Of a stretch of 64,000 bases of DNA, positions 42,706 to 51,442 are shown in pieces. The stretch is from Arhodomonas sp051195215 (GTDB lineage Bacteria; Pseudomonadota; Gammaproteobacteria; Nitrococcales; Nitrococcaceae): assembly GCF_051195215.1 (NCBI RefSeq), contig NZ_JBNAZM010000003.1, positions 124,001 to 188,000 of the forward strand, in the 5' to 3' direction. The notes under the pieces are model-generated. The model worked only from the letters and a program-made list of their open reading frames with translations. It had not been told where the DNA came from and did not search any database. The translations under genes and the position numbers were made by a program. Numbering within the stretch: the first letter of the stretch is position 1; each line of letters begins with the position of its first letter.

Positions 42706-42939
42706 TCGACCACAGTGGCCCGATGCCGGTGGCGTGAATGACGCCTTCGCTGCCCTGGCCTCGACCACCTTTTGTCACGGCCGGTGGCTGTCACTCGTTA
42801 CGCCGAATCGGGCCGGCACGGTACAGGAAACACGCATACGCTCGGGCTGCAGTGTATCCGGGCCCAAAGGAGCCTGCCCTGTAGTCGACTTGGCAGAACG
42901 AATCGTTCAGGCGGCCGGATCGAATACGCGAACTGACGC

Positions 42940-44007
42940 CTACTGGCCCGCTGCGCCCTCGCCGCCCGTTGCAGGCATCGGCGATCGGCCGGCGTGCCGT
43001 GGAAACGACGCATTCCACAAGCGCGCGGCACTACCCTTGAACCGCAACATGGGCCGTTCGATCCCGTACCACGAGGCAGCCGCGACCGGGGTTACGGACA
43101 GCAACGATACGAGGCAGGTCAGCCACGGACCGGGATTATCCAGTTGATGGATCACGGTCTGCTGGACCGGGAAAGCGTACACGTACGTCCCGTAAGAGAA
43201 ATCCCCGACCCGGTCCATGTTCGGTAGCCGCAGGGACGGGTGGAATGAAACGAGAAGGAATGCGTAGGCCAGCGCACCGGCCCCCAGCAACGGATACGCC
43301 GGGCTTTTGAAGGCTGCCCACGCCGCGAACAGGAACAACGCCAATGCTATTGGGCTCAGCCGCACCGCGCTCGCGTTGACATAGACGAAGGCGCCCAGCA
43401 GGAAGAAGATGCCGAGGCGCTCGAACTTGACGCCAGTCAAATCGGGAATGCCAATATCCAGTCCGTAAGCGCAAAGCGTCGCGACGAAGAGCACGTTAAA
43501 CAGCCAGCGGCGCCGGAGTATCGTCAACACGCCCAGCGTCGCCGCGCAGAGATACATCCACACCTCATAGGGCAACGTCCACAGGCTGCCATTGATCCCC
43601 TTGAACGGCAGATCGGCGAACAACCCCGGAAGCCAGAAATCGATACCGGCTACGAGCGTGGTGTTGTGAATCAGATAGCTTTGCGTCGACTGGTGGCCCA
43701 GATAATGGCCGGCGGGCAGGCTTGTTAGCACAAGGCCGACGCCGAGAACGCAGATCCCCACGCACACGATCAGCGCCGGATAAAGTCGCAATACGCGCGC
43801 TTCCAAAAAGTCCAGAAGATTGCCCCGTTGCAGGTAGCTGCGGGTAATGAGCAGGCCGCTCAGGAAAAAGAACAGGGACACCGCTATACCGGGCACGCCG
43901 AGATGCCAGGGGAGAATCGAGCGCGTGAGCTCGGAGACCGGATCGTGGTGGCCCCTGCCCAGCGCCAATGGCCAGCTATGGCCGATGAGCACCAGAATAG
44001 GCGGCAA
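42940..44007 (-). CDS. Acyltransferase family 3 (OafA-type), frameshifted at its N-terminus
   Basis: 355 residues with about nine membrane helices: FFFLSGLLITRSYLQRGNLL, FLEARVLRLYPALIVCVGIC, GSLWTLPYEVWMYL. These are the family-3 acyltransferase signatures for acetylating surface glycans. The expected first helix with RQNNLTLLRLVAA lies in another frame just upstream, and the join has one extra base at 43999. As it stands translation could begin only at a TTG (44005-44007), removing the first catalytic-helix part. Probably inactivated or an assembly indel. Confidence 0.8.
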   Translation of the reverse strand: MPPILVLIGHSWPLALGRGHHDPVSELTRSILPWHLGVPGIAVSLFFFLSGLLITRSYLQRGNLLDFLEARVLRLYPALIVCVGICVLGVGLVLTSLPAGHYLGHQSTQSYLIHNTTLVAGIDFWLPGLFADLPFKGINGSLWTLPYEVWMYLCAATLGVLTILRRRWLFNVLFVATLCAYGLDIGIPDLTGVKFERLGIFFLLGAFVYVNASAVRLSPIALALFLFAAWAAFKSPAYPLLGAGALAYAFLLVSFHPSLRLPNMDRVGDFSYGTYVYAFPVQQTVIHQLDNPGPWLTCLVSLLSVTPVAAASWYGIERPMLRFKGSAARLWNASFPRHAGRSPMPATGGEGAAGQ

Positions 44008-44131
44008 CGAGGCGCAGGAGTGTCAGGTTGTTCTGCCGCTCGGAAAGGCATGCGGAAAGCGAAGGCCCCACGAGAAGCGGCTTCCAAAAGGGGACGCGTC
44101 TTGCTGAGACACGGTTGCTGGAGGGTGCCAT
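44000..44131 (-). pseudogene. Out-of-frame N-terminal piece of the acyltransferase
   Basis: Reads LSERQNNLTLLRLVAA, the conserved opening of family-3 acyltransferases, then leaves frame at 43999. The start is probably upstream, up to ATG 44129-44131; the exact start is uncertain. The 350 bases between it and the CsrA-like gene hold nothing else I can support. Confidence 0.65.
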
Positions 44132-44484
44132 GCAGCATCCCTTCCCGATGGCTGAATCGATCTTCACAGGTGGAAGGCGTCCGCAGAATACGTGCCTCGC
44201 GAAGGTGCCGCCTCCCTGCGAAACAACGCGCGGAACCTACCAGTACCCGACAGAATGCGCAAAGCCACGCCCGCCTGTCCGCCCCGGGAATCCTCCAGTG
44301 TGGCGCTAGGTTGAACATCGCAGCGCAAAGGTGGCGGTCAGCGCGACTCGCCGGCGCCACGTTGCGCGGCATGAACACCGTCAGACGTCATGGGTGTGAC
44401 GAACGCCCGGTGTTAGTTGATGCGTTAGGTTAGGGTGGATTCGACACAAGGAACACGACTACCCGCGAACAGGGAGGTGCGCAA

Positions 44485-44679
44485 ATGCTGCACTTGATTC
44501 GTAGCCCGAAGAAGCAGGGCATTGTCATCGAGCTGAACGGGCAACCCATCCACCTCTGGTTCGACGCAGGCCCGGTGCGCGGTGGAAAGCAGGTAAAAGT
44601 GTCCGTCGAAGCCCCCCGGGAAATTCCAGTCGTGCGCGAGGAGCTGCTGGAACGGGGCCGCGACGACTCCGACGAATAG
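44485..44679 (+). CDS. Divergent CsrA/RsmA-family RNA-binding protein
   Basis: 64 residues from ATG 44485 with a strong GGGAGGT upstream. MLHLIRSPKKQGIVIELNGQ then VRGGKQVKVSVEAPREIPVV and REELLERG follow CsrA along its length. L4, the R of the first strand and the key Arg of the V-x-R-E-E motif are kept, so RNA binding is plausible. The central loop (IHLWFDAGPVRGG) differs. A second, accessory CsrA could act on its own targets or titrate. It sits in a horizontally disturbed stretch. Confidence 0.72.
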   Translation: MLHLIRSPKKQGIVIELNGQPIHLWFDAGPVRGGKQVKVSVEAPREIPVVREELLERGRDDSDE

Positions 44680-44701
44680 CCCCCCACGTGGCCCTGGTAT
44701 C

Positions 44702-44731
44702 GCTTCCCCGGCCGACGCGGCCCGGGGAAGC
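44702..44731 (+). terminator. Hairpin after the CsrA-like gene
   Basis: GCTTCCCCGG (44702-44711) pairs with CCGGGGAAGC (44722-44731), 22 bases after the stop. No T tract, so termination is uncertain. Confidence 0.35.
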
Positions 44732-44906
44732 ATGTCAGCGTGCGCAGGGCGCAACGCCCCAAGACACCCTGAGACCGTCATCACAATTCGCTCGCTGACG
44801 GGCAGCACACGCCCGAGCGTCCTTCCCTGAGTCACGAAGACGTCACAGCCGCTTCAAAAACCTCGAGCAGGCTTCGCGCTCCTTCTCCAACCCGGGAGTG
44901 TTTGCG

Positions 44907-45598
44907 ATGAAACCTGGCCTATCGAGCCTGCCGGTTCCGGCTTGGCGCAGCGTCCTGTCGAGCTTGTTGGTGACGTTCGCACTCGCTGCCTGTGGCGGCG
45001 GGGGTGACAGCGATTCCGAAGACACCGGCTCCCGACCCGACACAGGCCGCCCGGACGCGACGCAGGCATTCACCCTCGCGGTAATGCCGGCAAGGACGGC
45101 TTTCTGCCCACGTACACGGTGGAGGCGATCATTCGGCTGCCGCGGAACTGGACGCCGGCGGAGCATTCCTGGTCGGCGATTCTCAACCACCAGCCGAGCA
45201 TCAGCACGGTCTGCGAGTACCATGCGCTCGACTGCCGCGGTGGCGACCCGTCACTGGGGCTCAACGTCTCCTCGCTCAAGGAGTTCCAGTGGATTTCCAC
45301 GTCGCAGAACGGCAGCGGGCCGAGCAACTGGTCCTGGGAAGTGAGCAGCGGCTACTGGTATCACATTGCCCAGGTGAACGACGGCGAGTTCGTGACCATG
45401 TACGTGGACGGCTCCCGCACCATGCGCACGGCCACCGAGCCGCAGCACGGCCTGCTCGCTATCCCCGGCGAGCCCTGGAACATCGGCATGAGCAGCTGGA
45501 TGGGCGCCCTCGACAGCCCCTTCGCCGGCGAAATCGCCGAGATACGGATCAACGGGCGGGCACTCCCCCGGGACGAGTGGCTATACGACCAGCGTTGA
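44907..45598 (+). pseudogene. Frameshifted LamG/concanavalin-like lipoprotein
   Basis: From ATG 44907 (GGGAG upstream) the frame gives a lipoprotein signal with lipobox LAAC (SLLVTFALAACGGGGDSDSE) and a linker to DATQAFTLA. Near 45081 the meaningful frame shifts: GKDGFLPTYTVEAIIRLPRN up to AEIRINGRALPRDEWLYDQR (stop 45598), a LamG-like beta-sandwich with WYHIAQVNDGEFVTMYVDG. One base appears lost. The protein would be an outer-membrane-anchored glycan- or ligand-binding lipoprotein; now broken or an assembly indel. Confidence 0.7.
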
Positions 45599-45661
45599 AC
45601 GATGCGCGGCGCCTGTCGTTCCCGCCTTAAGAACCGGCAGCGGCGCGCTGACCGGTCACGA

Positions 45662-45695
45662 TGCCGGCTTGATGGCGACGACCATCAAGCCGGCA
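45662..45695. repeat. 14-bp perfect inverted repeat
   Basis: TGCCGGCTTGATGG, a 6-base loop and CCATCAAGCCGGCA, 64 bases after the LamG stop. Possible factor-dependent terminator; no T tract. Confidence 0.5.
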
Positions 45696-45882
45696 CGGTA
45701 TCCGCCGAATCCCCGATCTCGCCCGAATGCCGCGGAATCTGCCCGGTAAAGGGAATACGCCGCCGGTCAGACCACCGTTTCGCTCACTCGCCCCAAGACC
45801 TTGTCGGCCGACAAACACAGTAGGGAATCCTGCATCGCGACAGGCTCCCACTCGCGCCGATAACAGCAGAAGGGGCTTTCGA

Positions 45883-47514
45883 ATGAAACTGACCAACCTC
45901 ACCGTCAAGACCAAGCTCTGGGTGCTCGCCGCTACGCCGCTGGTGGTACTCGTTGCCGTGGCGCTGTGGGGGATGAAAGTCATGGAAGAGATTCAGAACG
46001 ATGCACGAACCATGTACGTGGATCGCGTCGTTCCCCTCGAGGATCTCAAGGGCATCGCCGACGACTACGCCGTACTAATCCCGGAAGCCGTCAACAAGGC
46101 CAACGCCGGCCTCATATCGGCCGAAGAAGCACTATCCCACATCCGCGAGGCGCGTGAGCGCACGGACGAGCTCTGGCAACAATTCAATGAAACGGAATTC
46201 ACCGCACGGGAAGCGACGCTCGCCCGGGAAGCCCGCACGCTGTTCGACCGGGCAGATCGGGAAATCGATCGCCTGGAGGACCACCTCGCCGGACTGAGCG
46301 GCACCGTCGCCGGCGAGCTCGACGAATTCGATGGACCGCTGTATACCCACATCGACCCCATCACCGCGAAGCTCAACGAGCTCATCCACCTTCAGCTGGA
46401 GGTCGCCGAAGCGCTTTATGAACACGCCCACGCTGGCTACGTCCGCTCGCTGACGCTGTTCAGTGGCATTACCGTGGTGTCGATCGTCATCGTGGGGCTG
46501 CTCGCGTGGTTCATCGGCACGAGTATCCGGACGCCGCTGGAACGGTTGCGCGCCACTATGGAGCGAAGCACGCGGGACTCGGACCTCACGGTATCAGTCG
46601 ACGTGCAAGGCCACGACGAGATCGCCGAGGCCGGCAGGGCTTTCAACGCCATGATCGAGCGTTTTCGCGGCCTCCTTAGCGAGGTGCTCACCATTACGTC
46701 GAGCCTCGCTTCCTCGGCGGAGGAGCTCTCGGCCGTGAGTGACCAGAGCCGCTCGAACGTCGAACGACAAAACAACGAGGTCCAGCAGATATCGACCGCC
46801 GTCGAGGAAATGAGCGCCACGATTCGGGAAGTCGCCCGTAATACCTCCGAGACGGCGGATACCGCGGGAACGGCAAACGAGAATGTCGCCGCGAGCAGCC
46901 GCGTGGTCGGCAACGCCCGCGATTCGGTGGACACCCTCGCCCGCAGCGTCGGCGAAGCCGCCGAGGAGGCTCGCCAGCTCCTCAAGGACGGTGAGCGTAT
47001 CAGCCAGGTTCTGGATGTGATCACCGGCGTCGCGGAGAAAACCAACCTCCTCGCCTTGAACGCCGCCATCGAGGCCGCCCGCGCCGGCGAGCACGGCCGC
47101 GGCTTTTCGGTGGTGGCGGAGGAGGTGCGCAATCTGGCATCGCAGACGCAACAGTCCACTGGCGAGATCCAGGCCACCATCGAACAGCTCCAGACGCGTG
47201 TCAGCACGGTGGTTCAGGCCGTGGAAGCCGGGCAGACCCACGCTTCCGAAAGCGTCGAGGGCAGTCAGGAAGCCGTCCAGGCCCTCGCGGACATCGCCCG
47301 CGCCGTCGAGCGTATCAGCGAGATGGCCTCGAGCATCGCCAGCGCGACGGAAGAGCAGGGCACAGCCTCCGAGCAGATCGCCCAGAGCGTCTCTCAGGTA
47401 AGCGAACTGGCCGAGCAGAGCGCCGAGGGGACGGCCCAGACCAACAAGGCCGGGAACGAGCTCGCGGCCACCGCCGGCCGGCTCCGCGAAATGGTCGAGC
47501 AATTCCGCACCTGA
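45883..47514 (+). CDS. Methyl-accepting chemotaxis protein
   Basis: 543 residues from ATG 45883 (AGAAGGGG upstream). TM1 (KLWVLAATPLVVLVAVALWG, about 11-30), a periplasmic four-helix-bundle sensor (about 31-185) and TM2 (GITVVSIVIVGLLAWFIG) come first. HAMP and the signalling domain with NLLALNAAIEAARAGEHGRG then FSVVAEEVRNLA follow. It senses an unknown ligand and controls CheA. No chemotaxis operon is adjacent. It lacks a CheR-tethering pentapeptide (ends EQFRT). Confidence 0.93.
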   Translation: MKLTNLTVKTKLWVLAATPLVVLVAVALWGMKVMEEIQNDARTMYVDRVVPLEDLKGIADDYAVLIPEAVNKANAGLISAEEALSHIREARERTDELWQQFNETEFTAREATLAREARTLFDRADREIDRLEDHLAGLSGTVAGELDEFDGPLYTHIDPITAKLNELIHLQLEVAEALYEHAHAGYVRSLTLFSGITVVSIVIVGLLAWFIGTSIRTPLERLRATMERSTRDSDLTVSVDVQGHDEIAEAGRAFNAMIERFRGLLSEVLTITSSLASSAEELSAVSDQSRSNVERQNNEVQQISTAVEEMSATIREVARNTSETADTAGTANENVAASSRVVGNARDSVDTLARSVGEAAEEARQLLKDGERISQVLDVITGVAEKTNLLALNAAIEAARAGEHGRGFSVVAEEVRNLASQTQQSTGEIQATIEQLQTRVSTVVQAVEAGQTHASESVEGSQEAVQALADIARAVERISEMASSIASATEEQGTASEQIAQSVSQVSELAEQSAEGTAQTNKAGNELAATAGRLREMVEQFRT

Positions 47515-47522
47515 TACGGCGA

Positions 47523-47558
47523 GATCCGGTGCCCGGGAGACTCCCCGGGCGCCGGATC
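47523..47558 (+). terminator. Long hairpin after the chemoreceptor gene
   Basis: GATCCGGTGCCCGGG pairs with CCCGGGCGCCGGATC over 15 positions (one G-U) around a 6-base loop, 8 bases after the stop. No T tract. The 290 bases that follow hold a sigma54-type promoter and no gene. Confidence 0.55.
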
Positions 47559-47730
47559 CGATTCCCGCCATTCAGCCTCACCGTCCCTGCCAGACCCGAT
47601 ACGTCGCCCGGCGACGACGATCGACGCGCGGCCCGTATCGCCGTGCCGCATGAACGAGCGCTGACAAGACACCTAAAAACGCCATAAAAACAAATCGTTA
47701 CAAAGTAACGGCGCAAGCACCCCCAAGCGG

Positions 47731-47746
47731 TGGCACAAAGTCTGCA
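47731..47746 (+). promoter_or_regulatory. Sigma54 (-24/-12) promoter of the sulfotransfer cluster
   Basis: TGGCACAAAGTCTGCA matches the RpoN consensus TGGCACG-N4-TTGCA with the invariant GG and GC in register. It lies about 104 bases before the TTG start of the arylsulfotransferase-like gene. An enhancer-binding protein would be needed; none is in the window. Confidence 0.7.
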
Positions 47747-47849
47747 CTACTGCCCAATAGTCCACCAACGGACACCGTCGCGTGCGCTACCGAGCAATCA
47801 CGCGCAACATCAACACGGCAAACGCGGAACTGCCAGGGAGGCACCAGCC

Positions 47850-49208
47850 TTGCGTCATCTCCCGACTATCGTCTTCGTCATCTCGCTGATGTTTCTGGCA
47901 TTCGTCGGCGGCGCGGTAATGACCGTGTCCGAGACTTACCCGGCGCCGCTGATACGCGACGCCTACCGCGGCGGGATGGCGCTTTACGACAAGCTCACGC
48001 GCTATACTGACCCTTACACCACTGACCTGTGGTCGAAGCAGCGCACCGAAGATCGTGGCGTGACCCGCCATCTGCCCGACAAGGCCCGGGCCGGACTCAC
48101 GCTCTACACCTCGGGACACGCGGCGAAGGCCACGCTCGTGGACATGAATGGCGAGCCCGTCCACGAGTGGGAGCGGCCGTTCAGCAGCATCTGGGATGCG
48201 AGCGCCGCCACTGACGATCCCGTATCCGATCATCAGATTTATTTCCGCAAGGCCCACGTATTCCCCAACGGCGACCTGCTCGCGCTCTACGAAGGCGTCG
48301 GCGACACCCCTTACGGCTACGGCATGGCACGCCTGGACGTTGACTCCAGCCTCCTCTGGAAGAATCTGGACAACCTCCACCACGATTTCGATGTCGCCGA
48401 TGACGGACACATCGCCGCGCTTGCCCATGGCGTGCGCACTACCGGGCTCAAGGGCGCGGACCAGTTCGAGCCGCCGTTTCTGGAGGATTCGCTGGTGATT
48501 CTCTCGCCCAAAGGCAAGACGCTCACGAAGTTCTCGCTGCTGGAGGCGATCAACGACTCGGACTACCGGCGCTATCTCTGGCGCGTGCCCTATTACAGCC
48601 TGGCCGACCCGTTGCACGCCAATGGCGTGGACTACCTGGACCGTGACGACGCCGAGCGCCTGGCTCGCAAGATCCCCGAGGCAGCGCCCGGGCAGGTGCT
48701 CGTCTCCTTCCGGGAGCTGGCCGGCGGCAGCGTGGCCCTGGTGGACGTCGAGGCGGAAACGGTGGTCTGGGCAAGCCGGGGGCCGTGGCTCGCCCAGCAT
48801 GACCCGGACATTCTGCCCAACGGCAACCTGCTGGTCTTCGACAACCGCGGGCATTTCGGGGCCGGCGGCAAGTCGCGCATCGTCGAGGTCGACCCCGCCA
48901 CCGGCGCCATTGAATGGGTCTACGCCGGCGACGAGAACGCGCCGCTGGAGAGTCTCATTCGCGCGGCCGTCGAACGTCAGTCCAACGGCAACACACTGAT
49001 CACGGAATCCAGCGGCGGACGCCTGCTCGAGGTCACTACTGCCGGCGAGATCGTCTGGGAATACGTCAACCCGATCCGCGGCGGCGAAGCGAATGCCCGC
49101 ATCCCTGTCATCAGCTACGGCCAGCGCATCCCGCCGGACCGCCTGTCGGCACCCTTCCGGGCCCGTATCGCCCCGACCACCACAGCCAGAGAGGAGCACA
49201 CGCCATGA
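47850..49208 (+). CDS. Arylsulfotransferase (ASST)-like protein, membrane anchored
   Basis: 452 residues from TTG 47850, chosen for AGGGAGG 9 bases upstream. An N-terminal signal/anchor (TIVFVISLMFLAFVGGAVMT) precedes a beta-propeller typical of ASST: HEWERPFSSIWD, NLHHDFDVADDGHIAALAHG, LHANGVDYLD, QHDPDILPNGNLLVFDNRGH and NTLITESSGGRLLEVT. ASST enzymes pass sulfate between phenolic esters via His, independent of PAPS, in the periplasm. Catalytic His assignment is not certain. It is followed by an overlapping small gene and the sulfotransferase cluster. Confidence 0.82.
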   Translation: MRHLPTIVFVISLMFLAFVGGAVMTVSETYPAPLIRDAYRGGMALYDKLTRYTDPYTTDLWSKQRTEDRGVTRHLPDKARAGLTLYTSGHAAKATLVDMNGEPVHEWERPFSSIWDASAATDDPVSDHQIYFRKAHVFPNGDLLALYEGVGDTPYGYGMARLDVDSSLLWKNLDNLHHDFDVADDGHIAALAHGVRTTGLKGADQFEPPFLEDSLVILSPKGKTLTKFSLLEAINDSDYRRYLWRVPYYSLADPLHANGVDYLDRDDAERLARKIPEAAPGQVLVSFRELAGGSVALVDVEAETVVWASRGPWLAQHDPDILPNGNLLVFDNRGHFGAGGKSRIVEVDPATGAIEWVYAGDENAPLESLIRAAVERQSNGNTLITESSGGRLLEVTTAGEIVWEYVNPIRGGEANARIPVISYGQRIPPDRLSAPFRARIAPTTTAREEHTP

Positions 49209-49489
49209 AGTGCAAGTACGCTACGCCGATCCTCATTGCGCTGACGCTCGGCGCCAGCGAAGCGGCCCTCGCCTACGTCGGCCCCGGCGCCGGCCTCAGC
49301 CTGCTGGGCGCGCTTTGGGGCCTCCTGCTCGCGATCGGTGCCGCTCTCGGGTTCGTGATCCTCTGGCCGATTCGCCGTGCACGCCGGCGCGCAAAGGCCC
49401 GCCGCGATGCCCAGACGATGGCTGACACCGCGGACAATGAGCCCGGCCAACCCGGCGGGGACGAATCCCCCTCGCAGCGCAGCCTGTAG
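49205..49489 (+). CDS. Small signal-peptide/membrane protein of the sulfotransfer cluster
   Basis: 94 residues; the ATG overlaps the ASST stop by 4 bases. A signal peptide (CKYATPILIALTLGASEAAL-A) is followed by YVGPGAGLSLLGALWGLLLA, a glycine-rich membrane segment, then a basic and acidic cytoplasmic tail. The YVGPGAGLS start after the signal recurs in small proteins next to glycan or sulfur-transfer genes. Function unknown; probably an accessory of the ASST-like protein. Confidence 0.65.
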   Translation: MKCKYATPILIALTLGASEAALAYVGPGAGLSLLGALWGLLLAIGAALGFVILWPIRRARRRAKARRDAQTMADTADNEPGQPGGDESPSQRSL

Positions 49490-49498
49490 GCGGCGTTC

Positions 49499-50227
49499 AT
49501 GGGTTTGTTCGACGTGCCGGCGCCGGTGTTCGCCTGGCTCGACACCCAGGCGGCGACGATCCTGTCCGCGCCGTTTCGGCTGGTGATCTGGGGCGCGATC
49601 GGCGGGCTGGTCTCCATGGGCCTCTACCGCCTGCTCTCCTCGCAACGACGCATCGCCGAGGGCAAACGGGCCCTCGCCGACGCCCGGCAGCGCCTGGATG
49701 GCTTCGACGGCGAATTCGCCGACGCGATGCCGCTGATCAAGCACCTACTCGGCACCGCGTTCGCTCAGGTGGGCCGGGTCTCGGCACCCGCCATCGCAGC
49801 CTCGCTGCCTCTGCTCGCGCTGATCGCCTGGCTCACCACGGCCTACGGTTACGCCTATCCCACACCGGGTGTGACCCCGACCATCCATCTTGCCCCGCAA
49901 CAGCTTCAAGCCGAGTGGGTAGAGCCCGAATCCTCACAGCAGGCGCCCCGCGTGGTCGTGAACGACACGCAGCGCGGGACGGTGGCCGAGGTAATACTCC
50001 CCGAGCCGGTGCCGGTGGTCCACAAGCGGCGCTGGTGGAACACCCTGTTCGGCAACCCGGCAGGCTATATCGACGACGACGCTGCGGTGGAACGCATACA
50101 CATCGAATTACCGGCGCGGGAGTACCTGACGGTCGGTCCGGACTGGCTGCACGGGTGGGAGCTGCCCTTCTTCCTGTCGCTGCTCGTCGCATCGGTGGCG
50201 CTGAAGGTGATCGCGCGCATCGAATAG
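49499..50227 (+). CDS. Membrane protein with DUF106/EMC3-like layout
   Basis: 242 residues with three hydrophobic segments (about 25-45, 97-116, 222-240). After the first comes a charged coiled helix (SSQRRIAEGKRALADARQRL), and a long periplasmic part follows between the second and third. One TM, coil, then two TM in this order is how DUF106/EMC3-YidC relatives are built, but the similarity is topological only. It lies 9 bases after the previous gene and 20 before the sulfotransferase, so it belongs to the same operon. Confidence 0.6.
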   Translation: MGLFDVPAPVFAWLDTQAATILSAPFRLVIWGAIGGLVSMGLYRLLSSQRRIAEGKRALADARQRLDGFDGEFADAMPLIKHLLGTAFAQVGRVSAPAIAASLPLLALIAWLTTAYGYAYPTPGVTPTIHLAPQQLQAEWVEPESSQQAPRVVVNDTQRGTVAEVILPEPVPVVHKRRWWNTLFGNPAGYIDDDAAVERIHIELPAREYLTVGPDWLHGWELPFFLSLLVASVALKVIARIE

Positions 50228-50247
50228 ACACTGCGGAGGATCCGACA

Positions 50248-51396
50248 ATGACAGACACCGCCAATGACGATCCCTTCCGCGTCGATCCGTGGAACCATTA
50301 CCTCGGCGGCCTCGTCGCCCGCCACCCGGGGCTCTGGCGGAGGCTCGGCAACCTGGAAACCCGGCTGCTCGGTGACGCACTCGCCGACGTACGGGTAGAG
50401 GCGCCCATCTACGTGGCGGGGCTGGCGCGTTCGGGCTCCACGCTGTTGCTCGAGGTGCTGAGCTGGCATCAGGCCGTGGCCACGCACCGCTATCGCGACT
50501 ACCCGCTGCTGCACACGCCCTACCTCTGGAACCGGTTCCTGGATCTCACGCCGCGGGCGGAAGCCCAACCGGCGGAGCGCACACACAAGGACGGCATCAT
50601 GGTGACCCCGGAGAGCCCCGAGGCCTTCGAGGAAGTGCTATGGATGGCGTTCTTTCGGCAACTGCACAGCCCGAACGCCAGTGCGGTGCTCGACGCGCAC
50701 ACCACCCACCCGGCATTCGAAGCGTTCTACCGGGATCACATCCGCAAACTGCTGAGCGTGCGCGGCGCGGATCGTTACGTCTCCAAGGGCAACTACAACA
50801 TCACGCGGCTGGAGTACCTGCTCAAATGCTTTCCCGACGCGCGCTTCATCATCCCCGTACGTGATCCGGTCTGGCACATCGCCTCGCTGATGAAACAACA
50901 GCGTCTTTTCCACGAGGGGCAGCTACGTCAGCCCCGCGCCGTCACCCACCTGCAGCGGGTCGGCCATTTCGAGTTCGGCCTGGACCGGCGCCCGATCAAC
51001 GTCGGCGACGACAGCGAGGCCCGGGAGATCGCCGCCCTCTGGCAACGCGGTCACGAGGTGGAAGGCTGGGCGCACTACTGGCGCGTCCTGCATACCTACC
51101 TGGCCGACCGCCTCGACGCCAATCCGGCACTGCGGGCCGCGGCACGGGTCGTGCACTACGAGCCACTGTGCGCGCAGCCCCAGGAGACGCTCACATCACT
51201 GCTCGAGCACTGCGCTCTGGACGCGTCGCCGGACCTCCTGGAGCGCGCCCGTGACCACATCCATCATCCCAGTTACTACCAGCCCCACTTCTCGGAGCAC
51301 GAGCTCGCGACCATCGAGCACTGGACACGGCAGACCGCCGAACGGCTGGGCATTGCCCCGGCAGCGAGGCAACGTATGACCGCTGGCGAGCGCTAG
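50248..51396 (+). CDS. PAPS-dependent sulfotransferase family protein
   Basis: 382 residues from ATG 50248 (GGAGGA upstream). The 5'-phosphosulfate loop is VAGLARSGSTLLLEVLSWHQ, and the 3'-phosphate site region is FIIPVRDPVWHIASLMKQ with the conserved R-D-P. VSKGNYNITRLEYLLKCFPD is typical of bacterial sulfotransferases acting on carbohydrate or lipid acceptors. Cytoplasmic. With the ASST-like protein in the same cluster it suggests one step makes, and another relocates, a sulfate ester; inference. Confidence 0.85.
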   Translation: MTDTANDDPFRVDPWNHYLGGLVARHPGLWRRLGNLETRLLGDALADVRVEAPIYVAGLARSGSTLLLEVLSWHQAVATHRYRDYPLLHTPYLWNRFLDLTPRAEAQPAERTHKDGIMVTPESPEAFEEVLWMAFFRQLHSPNASAVLDAHTTHPAFEAFYRDHIRKLLSVRGADRYVSKGNYNITRLEYLLKCFPDARFIIPVRDPVWHIASLMKQQRLFHEGQLRQPRAVTHLQRVGHFEFGLDRRPINVGDDSEAREIAALWQRGHEVEGWAHYWRVLHTYLADRLDANPALRAAARVVHYEPLCAQPQETLTSLLEHCALDASPDLLERARDHIHHPSYYQPHFSEHELATIEHWTRQTAERLGIAPAARQRMTAGER

Positions 51397-51442
51397 TGCC
51401 CCGGAACGCAAGTGCGGGCGCACGAAGCACCCGCACGGCGAT

